DNA of 11,030 nucleotides from Armatimonadota bacterium (GTDB lineage Bacteria; Armatimonadota; UBA10988): NCBI GenBank assembly GCA_016183835.1, contig JACPDV010000202.1, positions 1 to 11,030 on the forward strand, read 5' to 3'. Positions within the stretch are counted from its first letter, which is position 1. The number at the start of each line of letters is the position of its first letter. Position numbers and translations under genes: made by a program. The notes below the pieces were generated by a model that saw only the letters and a list, made by a program, of their open reading frames with translations, did not search any database and was not told where the DNA came from. Shown here in pieces: positions 1-6,223 of this stretch.

Positions 1-209
1 GCTGGCGCTACACGACGCTCAGCCCGCCAGCCGCGGTGCAGCGGTTCTACGACGGCGTGCTGCCTGGCGACGGCTGGGCGCGCAAGGCGGCCGCCACCAA
101 CGCGGTCATGTGGCGCCGCGACGAGCTGGCGCTCGCCGTCCAGGCCGAGGTGCGCGACGGCGCCACGCAGGTGCTCCTTCTGCTCACCCCTGCCCGACGC
201 GAGAGGTAG
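1..209 (+). CDS. 3' end of an unidentified gene (C-terminal ~68 residues)
   Basis: This reading frame enters from the left edge (first whole codon at base 3) and ends at TAG 207-209. The visible tail begins WRYTTLSPPAAVQRFYDGVL and continues with a GDGW motif, then a strand-rich end finishing in TPARRER. The pattern 'Y-T-T-x-S-x-x-x-V-x-x-F-Y-x-x-x-L-x-x-x-G-W' followed by two or three beta strands resembles small alpha/beta domains of hypothetical lipoproteins and anti-sigma-like proteins, in which one helix carries the FY...GW signature. I recognise only this general look, not a named family. The stop lies 50 bp before the likely TTG start of the next gene on the same strand, so the two could be co-transcribed. 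The N-terminus, and therefore any export signal, is outside the window. Confidence 0.6.
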   Translation, partial: WRYTTLSPPAAVQRFYDGVLPGDGWARKAAATNAVMWRRDELALAVQAEVRDGATQVLLLLTPARRER

Positions 210-246
210 CCGGCCACCGCCGGCCAATGCCTTTCCGGTCCCCGCC

Positions 247-253
247 GGGAGGT
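247..253 (+). promoter_or_regulatory. Ribosome binding site (GGGAGGT) selecting a TTG start at 260
   Basis: GGGAGGT lies 6 nt upstream of an in-frame TTG at 260-262. Starting there gives MPLLRPLLLALVLLSAASA, a compact signal peptide. The in-frame ATG at 227 has no comparable Shine-Dalgarno sequence and would add an 11-residue N-terminal extension. The ATG at 285 lies in the other frame and would produce a non-signal, proline-rich N-terminus, so it is not a credible start. Confidence 0.6.
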
Positions 254-259
254 TCGCTC

Positions 260-2609
260 TTGCCACTGCTTCGCCCGCTGCTGCTTGCCTTGGTGCTCCT
301 CTCCGCCGCCTCCGCCGACGAGCTGTGCCTCACCGGCAACGCCCGCGGCGGGCGCAACCTGCCGGTCAAGCACACCATCGCCCCCGAGGCCGCCCGCCCG
401 GCCTTCGACGGCTCGCACCTCGACGCCCGCAGCGCCGGCTGGGCCAACGATGCACCCATCACCGTGGCCTTCGCCGGGCCGGTCCCGCAGCGCCGGCTGG
501 GCCAACGATGCACCCATCACCGTGGCCTTCGCCGGGCCGGTGCGGGTCAGCCGTGTGGTGGTGGTGGTCTACAACGACGGCCCGCGGACCTACAACGCCG
601 CCCAGCGCGGGCGGGCCCTGCTGCGCCGGGGCACCCGCACCTTGGCCGCCACCGCCTGGACGCCGCTCGACCGCAGCCCCGTGCTCCTCTGCGGCACCGA
701 CGACCACCTCGTGCTGGGCGCCGCGGTGGAGCTGCGCTTCCCGCGCGCCGTGGCGGGCGACCGGGTGGTGATCGAGCTGCGCAAGCGCCCGCAGGCGACC
801 CAGCTCCTGCTCCGCGAGGTGCAGATCTGGGGCCTCCCCGAACGCCTCGCCAACGCCCCCCCGCGAGCACTGCCCTGCACCGTGGGCGAGAACACCTACA
901 GCTCGCTGCGGGTGACCTGGAAGACGCCCCTGGCGGGCACGCAGTATGTGCGGGTGCGCTACCGCGCGGTGGGCGACGGCGCTTGGTGGAGCCGCTGCTA
1001 CAGCGCTTCGCCGGCGGTGATCGGCTGGCTCCAGCCCGCCACGGTCTACGAGGCCTGCGTGGATGCGGTGGGGGTCGCCGGCGGCGGCGCGGGCGGCGAG
1101 CCGGGCCGGGTGCTCCTCCCCGCGCCGCTGGCACTGCGGCAGATGGGCGATCTGTGGGGCATGAACTTCTACCCCGGCGGCGGCGGGGCGCACCAGGCAC
1201 ACCCGGACGAGACCGCCGACACGCAAGCGATGATCGGCCTGATGTCCGCCGCCGGCGTGCGTCACGTGCGCTGGTGGCTGCCCTCGCCCGGCGGCGCCGA
1301 GCTGCTCGCCGAGGCCCGGCTGAGCCTCTTCCCCACGTTCAACGCCACCTCGTCAGCCGCCTACGCCCAGTTGACGCGGACCACCGGCGCGTGGCTGGTG
1401 GGCCTGGCCAACGAGCCCGACTTCGCCGGCATCGCCCCGGCCGGCTGCGCGCGGGCGGCCCGCATCGCCCGGCGGGCGGCCAAGGCCTTCTCGCCGCTCT
1501 TCTGCCTGGCGGCCCCCGCCCTCGGCGGCGAGCTGGTGGGCCCCGGCGGCGACTGGCTGGCGGAGGCCTACGCCAACAACTTGCGCGACGGGCTGGATGC
1601 GCTCGACCTGCACCCCTACGTGAAGCGCGCCACGCCGGTGGCGCCGGGCGGCGTGCTGGGCGGGCCGGAGAGCCTCCTCGCCAGCTTCGGCGCGGGCCGC
1701 GAGGTGCTCGAGCACGCCCACGATCCGCACCGGCCCATCGTGGTGAGCGAGGCCGGGCACCCCACGTACCAGGGCGACTGGCACATTCCGGCGGTGAGCC
1801 ACGAGCGGCAGGCGCAGTGGGTCGTCCGCAGCCACCTCCTGCTGGCGTCGCTAGGCGTGCGGCGGATCTTCTGGTACGCCTTCCAGGACGAGGGCACCGA
1901 CCGCGCCGAGCCGGAGCACAACTTCGGCATGGTGGACTGGCACGGGCAGCCGAAGCCGGCCTACCGCGCCTACGCGGCGATGACCCGGCAGCTCTCCCGC
2001 GCGCGCTGCCTGGGTCACGACCCGGGCTTCCGCACACCCCGCTACGGCGTCCGCTGCGCGCTGGGCGGCGCCTTCGTCACGGCGGTGTGGGACAGCGGCG
2101 GCCGCAGCAGCGTTCAGATGCGGGCGAAGGGGGTCACGCGGCTCGTCTCCCTGACCGGCGCGCCGCTGGCCCTGCCGCCGGTGAAGAACGGGCTGCTCAC
2201 GCTCACCCTGGACGAGAGCGTGCGCTATGTCTACAGCACGGAGCCGCTGCGGATCACGGCTCAGGAGCGGCTGGAGCCGGACGTGGCGCCGCAGATGCAG
2301 ATGAGCCTCAGCCCGACCACGGTGCGGGTCAAGCCGGGCGGCACCGCGCGGCTGGCGGCGCGGCTCCAGAGCGGCTACGACGGTCCCGTGACGGTGACTG
2401 TCAGCACGGGCAGCCCGTGGGGCGGGCCGGTGGAGCAGCGGCGCTCGCTCGCGGCGCGGGCGAAGGACGAAGTGGTCCTCGAGCTGCCGGTGCCGGCGGG
2501 TGCGAAGCCGGGCACCATCTCGTGGGACGTCGGCTGCCGAGTGGAGCCGGCGGACCCGCGCTGGCCGGGCGAGAGCTTCCGCCGGGCGGTGTTCTTCGTG
2601 GTCCGGTGA
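260..2609 (+). pseudogene. Secreted clan GH-A-like glycoside hydrolase, frameshifted by a 58-bp duplication
   Basis: As sequenced, the gene is split between two frames. Codons from TTG 260 encode a signal peptide and the start of a discoidin-like domain up to about residue 75. The rest lies in the next frame and ends at TGA 2607-2609. Removing one copy of the 58-bp repeat joins them into about 763 residues. Domains in that numbering are: signal peptide 1-19; F5/8C-like beta-sandwich about 30-175, ending EVQIWGLPE; FN3 about 192-250; TIM barrel about 276-558; C-terminal Ig-like sandwich about 660-763. The barrel has LANEPD (E366, candidate acid/base), a predicted LHPY strand, VVSEAG (E478, candidate nucleophile) and FWYAFQDEG followed by NFGMVD and KPAYRAY. 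This is the usual layout of GH5/GH39-like clan GH-A enzymes. Family and substrate are not determinable. Unless the duplication is an artefact, translation from 260 runs out of frame to 2707 and yields no active enzyme. Confidence 0.7.
426..541 (+). repeat. Perfect 58-bp tandem duplication (426-483 and 484-541)
   Basis: Bases 426-483 and 484-541 are identical over 58 bp, both starting CCCGCAGCGCC and ending GCCGGGCCGGT. The flanks differ (G425 versus T483 before, C484 versus G542 after), so the unit is exactly 58 bp present twice. Both copies can be read as RSAGWANDAPITVAFAGPV, but only in different frames, because 58 leaves a remainder of 1 when divided by 3. It lies within the discoidin-like domain of the glycoside hydrolase gene. 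Replication slippage and an assembly artefact are both possible. Confidence 0.97.
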
Positions 2610-2661
2610 CGGGCACCGCCCGCCGCGCGCAGGATCCACGCCGCCCCTCGCGAACCACCTC

Positions 2662-2676
2662 GGCGGGTGATCCGCC
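2662..2676 (+). promoter_or_regulatory. Short hairpin abutting the start codon of the PL26-like gene
   Basis: GGCGG (2662-2666), loop GTGAT, CCGCC (2672-2676) form a perfect 5-bp G+C stem that ends directly at ATG 2677. The only SD-like purine run (GGCGGG) lies inside the stem. It could mask initiation and make translation depend on ribosomes arriving from the upstream gene, which ends 67 bp earlier. In GC-rich DNA such a short stem may also be chance. Confidence 0.35.
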
Positions 2677-5600
2677 ATGCCGCGCGCCCTCCTGCTGCTG
2701 CTCCTGATAGCTCTCCCCGCGCTCGCCGGCGAGGTGGTCCTCACCGCCAGCAACCCGAACGGCGTCAGGCTCCCCTGGGGCGTCGCCCTCGGCGTGCCGT
2801 TCCCCGTGGGCGCGCTCCAGCCCGGCGAGCCGGTGGCCCTGATTGCGGCCAATGGCCGGCCGGTGCCGCTCCAGGCCGACCCGCTCTGCCGGTGGTGGGG
2901 GCGGGACGGGAGCGTGCAGATCCTGCTGGTCCGCTTCGTGGCCGATCCCGCGGTGCCGGCCTATCGGCTGGTCTACGGCGCGGGCACGCCGGCCAACCCC
3001 GCACCCCAGACGGCGGTTGCCGCCCGGCGCGAGGGCGACACCATCCGCGTCAGCACCGGTCCGCTCCGCGCCGAGCTCAACATCTCGGCGCCACGGCTGC
3101 TCGACGCGCTCTGGTACCGCGAGCAGCCCGTGCTTGTCCCGCGCGGAGGTTTGCGGTCCGGCGGGTTCGTCTCGTCCGTCCCGTCGGAACAACTCGAGAT
3201 CGAGGAAGCCGGCCCCGTGCGCGCCGTTGTCATGCTGCGTGGCCACTTGACCGGCCCGGGGGGCGGGAAGCAGCTCGGCTACCTCTGCCGCCTCACTTTC
3301 TGGGCCGGGCTGCCGACGGTGGCGATGGACGTGACCTTCGTCCAGGACACCGGCCGGGTGTTCGCCGACGTGCCGCCGGTTTCGTTCTCCGTCGGTCTGC
3401 CCGACCGCGAGCGGCAGGTGCGGCTCGGTTCGGAGCCGGCCTTCGAGCGGCTGCCCCGGGGCGCAGGGCTGGAGTTGCGGCAACTGGGGCCGGAGCGGCC
3501 GCAAGGCATCCAGGGCCTCGACTATGAGCCCTTCAAGCAGATGAACGACGAGCGCCGCCGCTGGCGCAGCCCGGCCGAGGACGGGCTCTGGGACCGTGAC
3601 GAGCGGCACAAGACCTGGGACGCCACCTGGCGGCGCGGGGGCGAACAGACGCGGAGCGCCGAGCGCACCGACGGATGGGTCACGCTCGACGACGGCGCAG
3701 TGGCGCTCTCGGCCGGCATCCGCTGGTTCTGGCAGCTCCACCCCAAGGACGTGCAGGTCACCTCGGACACGCTGGAGTTCAACCTGGCCCCTCAGCCGCT
3801 GCACCTGCACCTCGGCACCGCCAAGACCCACTCGCTGCTCTTCGCCTGCCATGCGCCGGGCGACCTGGCCACGGCCGCCGCCTATCGGCTGGCCCTCGAC
3901 CGCCCGCCGTTCTACCACCCCTCGCCCGAGTGGAACTGCGCCAGCCGCGTCTGGGGCGACACGGCCCCCCGTCGCGCCGGGCGCTTCCGCGCCTACGAGG
4001 AGCGCGCCGAGGACGAGCTGACCAGCATGTTCGAGCGCCAGGTCGAGCGGAACAACCTCTACGGTATGTTCGACTACGGCGACCTGCTCTACTCCGGCGG
4101 GCAGTGGCTCAACATGGAGACCGCCCTCGACTACGGTCTCTTCATCCAGTTCGTCCGCACCGGCGAACGCAAGTACTACGACTGGTTCGAGCGCGCCGTC
4201 AACCACTTTCGCGACGTCGACGTGAGCCACGGCGAGCTGACCGAGGGGCCGTTCGACTACGGCCTGTGGCTGATGCCTGGCTACATGCCGGAGCGCCTGG
4301 CCCGCGAGTGTGCCCGTACCGACGCCGAGGGCGAGAAGCTCCGCGCCGACCTGTTCTACTACCTCGGCGACCAACCGCCGCCGATGGGCGGCATCCGCCG
4401 GCACAGCTTCAACCACTATCAGAACGCCGGCTTCACGCCGGCCCGGCTGGACACCCAGGCCGTCGAGAAGCGCGGCCGGCTCTACGGCGGCACCTGCACT
4501 GTCGGCGGGCACGGCTGGATCATCGGCACACTGGCCCACTACCTCCTCACCGGCGACCGCTACTCACTCGACACGGCGAAGCTGACCGGCGAGCTGATCC
4601 TCGACAAGCTCGCGGCGCCCATCGAGGGACGCGACAACTGGAAGAACGTCGACGCCGTGCACCTCTACCGCGCCACCGGCGACGCGCGCTACCGCGACCT
4701 GGCGCTCCGCGCGGTCGACTACCACTACGGCCGGCGCAGCGGCATCAGCGGCCGCGTGGCCGCCCAGGAAGCCGCCAACCTCATGTCGCCCTACTACACC
4801 ATCGGGCAGTTCATCCGCGACTACCACGACCAGACCGGCGACGCCGAGGTGGGCCGCAAGCTCGTCGAGATGGTCGGCGAGTGGCTCGACGCCGTCGAGA
4901 AGACCGAGGTGCCCAGCGGCGTCGGGCCGGTGTTCCAGTACTTCGCCGACTTCCTGGACAGCCGCTGCCACGGCGATTTCGCCGACCTCGCCTTCTGCTA
5001 CCGGCTGACCGGCGAGCGCAGGTTCGTGGACCGCGGCCTGCCGAGCCTCGACCTGTACCTCTACCACGGCTACCACTCGACGGCGCTGTTCGAGATGCCG
5101 CGCGTGCTGGCGGCCCTGGACGCGCTGGGCGTCGATCCCGCCGACCGGCCCTGGCGCGGCACGCTGAGCGGGTCGGGCAAACTGACCGCCTGGGCCGACA
5201 AGCGCGCCGGGCAGGCGGTGCGGACGTGGATCAGCCAGTCGAGCGGCTACCGGGTGCGGGTGGCGCCGGTCGCCGGCCGGGCGGTGTGGACCGGGCCGGA
5301 CGGCACCGTGGTGGCCGAGCGCGCCATCACGCGGGGCGGACTCGATGCGTTCCGGCTCGACCTGCCGCCCGAGGCCCCGCCCGGGCTCTACCGCCTGGCC
5401 GTCGAGGCGCCGGGGCAGCAGCTCCAGGCGGTCGCCGAGCCTGCGTTGGCGAGCAGCCCGCCGGCCGTGTCGGTAGCCACCCCGGCCGGCCGCGGTGTGA
5501 GGCTGACCGAGGGCGCGCGGCTGCGCTACCCCGCCGCGGGCAACGTGCCCGACGAGGCGGGCACCCTCGAGGTGGCCGTGCAGCCGCTGTGGGACAACCC

Positions 5601-6144
5601 GGCCGCGCGGACCGAGGCGGTGCCCTACCACTACTACCACCTCTTCGACTCGCGCGACGAGGGCTACGACTACGGCCTCACGCTCCACATCTGGGACGGC
5701 GGCGAGACGAACGCCGGGCGGATCCTGACGGGCGGCTTCGCCGACCGGGACAAGGCAACGATGGTGACCGCGCCGTGCCGTTGGCAGGCCGGCGAGTGGC
5801 ACCGCCTGGCCTTGACCTGGCGCCGCACCGGGCCGGGCAAGGGCAGCGTGGCGCTCTACGTGGATGGGCAGACGGTGGCTGAATCGCTCGACGCGGCCAA
5901 CTTCCCCTCGCGGACGTACCGGGCCGAGCCGCCGGACCTGTTCGTCCTGGGGATGAACACCACGCTTTCGCCGAACACGCCCGCCACGGCGGTGCTCGAC
6001 TGGGTGCGGATCTCCGCTGGCGTGCGCGAGACGCTGGCCGACGCTCAGCCGGCGGCCGACGCGGCGACGACGTTCCTGGCGACCTTCGACTCCGGCGCGC
6101 CGTTCCGCGCGGAGGTGGCGCGGGGCGGGACGGAACCGCGCTGA
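2677..6144 (+). CDS. Secreted PcRGLX/YetA-like (PL26-type) exo-rhamnogalacturonan lyase-like protein with LamG domain
   Basis: This is a 1155-residue exported protein. A signal peptide (MPRALLLLLLIALPALA, cleavage near 17/18) precedes an N-terminal RIFT-barrel-like domain (about 18-120) with the family hallmarks GVPFPVGAL and RWWGRDGSVQILLVRF. A central beta-sandwich (about 120-415) and an alpha/alpha toroid (about 425-830) follow. The toroid contains SRVWGD (from 423), LYGMFDYGDLLY, FNHYQNAGF and YGGTCTVGGHGW (603-614). This three-part order is that of PcRGLX and YetA, the family of exo-rhamnogalacturonan lyases that remove unsaturated galacturonosyl-rhamnose units from rhamnogalacturonan I. 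A LamG/concanavalin-like domain at about 941-1120 (WHRLALTWRR, VALYVDGQTV, DWVRISAG) is an added carbohydrate- or surface-binding module. Neighbours on both sides are secreted glycan-active proteins. Lyase activity is inferred from family only, and I cannot verify catalytic residues by eye. Confidence 0.75.
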   Translation: MPRALLLLLLIALPALAGEVVLTASNPNGVRLPWGVALGVPFPVGALQPGEPVALIAANGRPVPLQADPLCRWWGRDGSVQILLVRFVADPAVPAYRLVYGAGTPANPAPQTAVAARREGDTIRVSTGPLRAELNISAPRLLDALWYREQPVLVPRGGLRSGGFVSSVPSEQLEIEEAGPVRAVVMLRGHLTGPGGGKQLGYLCRLTFWAGLPTVAMDVTFVQDTGRVFADVPPVSFSVGLPDRERQVRLGSEPAFERLPRGAGLELRQLGPERPQGIQGLDYEPFKQMNDERRRWRSPAEDGLWDRDERHKTWDATWRRGGEQTRSAERTDGWVTLDDGAVALSAGIRWFWQLHPKDVQVTSDTLEFNLAPQPLHLHLGTAKTHSLLFACHAPGDLATAAAYRLALDRPPFYHPSPEWNCASRVWGDTAPRRAGRFRAYEERAEDELTSMFERQVERNNLYGMFDYGDLLYSGGQWLNMETALDYGLFIQFVRTGERKYYDWFERAVNHFRDVDVSHGELTEGPFDYGLWLMPGYMPERLARECARTDAEGEKLRADLFYYLGDQPPPMGGIRRHSFNHYQNAGFTPARLDTQAVEKRGRLYGGTCTVGGHGWIIGTLAHYLLTGDRYSLDTAKLTGELILDKLAAPIEGRDNWKNVDAVHLYRATGDARYRDLALRAVDYHYGRRSGISGRVAAQEAANLMSPYYTIGQFIRDYHDQTGDAEVGRKLVEMVGEWLDAVEKTEVPSGVGPVFQYFADFLDSRCHGDFADLAFCYRLTGERRFVDRGLPSLDLYLYHGYHSTALFEMPRVLAALDALGVDPADRPWRGTLSGSGKLTAWADKRAGQAVRTWISQSSGYRVRVAPVAGRAVWTGPDGTVVAERAITRGGLDAFRLDLPPEAPPGLYRLAVEAPGQQLQAVAEPALASSPPAVSVATPAGRGVRLTEGARLRYPAAGNVPDEAGTLEVAVQPLWDNPAARTEAVPYHYYHLFDSRDEGYDYGLTLHIWDGGETNAGRILTGGFADRDKATMVTAPCRWQAGEWHRLALTWRRTGPGKGSVALYVDGQTVAESLDAANFPSRTYRAEPPDLFVLGMNTTLSPNTPATAVLDWVRISAGVRETLADAQPAADAATTFLATFDSGAPFRAEVARGGTEPR

Positions 6145-6212
6145 GGGCGCGGTGCGGGCGCATGGAAGCAGATCCCGGAGGACCCGCCGCGCCGCTCCCG
6201 TACTCCCTCCCC

Positions 6213-6216
6213 GGAG
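6213..6216 (+). promoter_or_regulatory. Ribosome binding site (GGAG) supporting the start at 6224
   Basis: GGAG lies 7 nt before ATG 6224. From that ATG the protein begins with a signal peptide, MPRWCVCLLLPLAASA. An upstream in-frame GTG (6152) would add 24 Arg/Pro-rich residues before the signal and has no clear SD, so 6224 is preferred. Confidence 0.55.
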
Positions 6217-6223
6217 CCCCGCC

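Noticed and set aside
2401..4539. 712-residue open frame on the - strand
   Set aside because: It lies antisense to the hydrolase and lyase-like genes, has low-complexity Gly/Ala/Arg/Val composition and no recognisable domain. Long antisense frames are expected at this GC content.
3675..5882. 735-residue + strand frame inside the lyase-like gene
   Set aside because: Its Arg/Pro-rich translation is an out-of-frame shadow, while the overlapping frame carries all family motifs.
6146..6193. Inverted repeat GGCGCGG / CCGCGCC between the lyase-like and GH-like genes
   Set aside because: It has a 34-nt loop and only G/C bases. Such pairs occur often by chance in this DNA, and there is no T-run.
6152..6223. 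N-terminal extension of the third enzyme from GTG 6152
   Set aside because: It adds an Arg/Pro-rich stretch before a good signal peptide and lacks a clear SD, while ATG 6224 has GGAG at the right distance.
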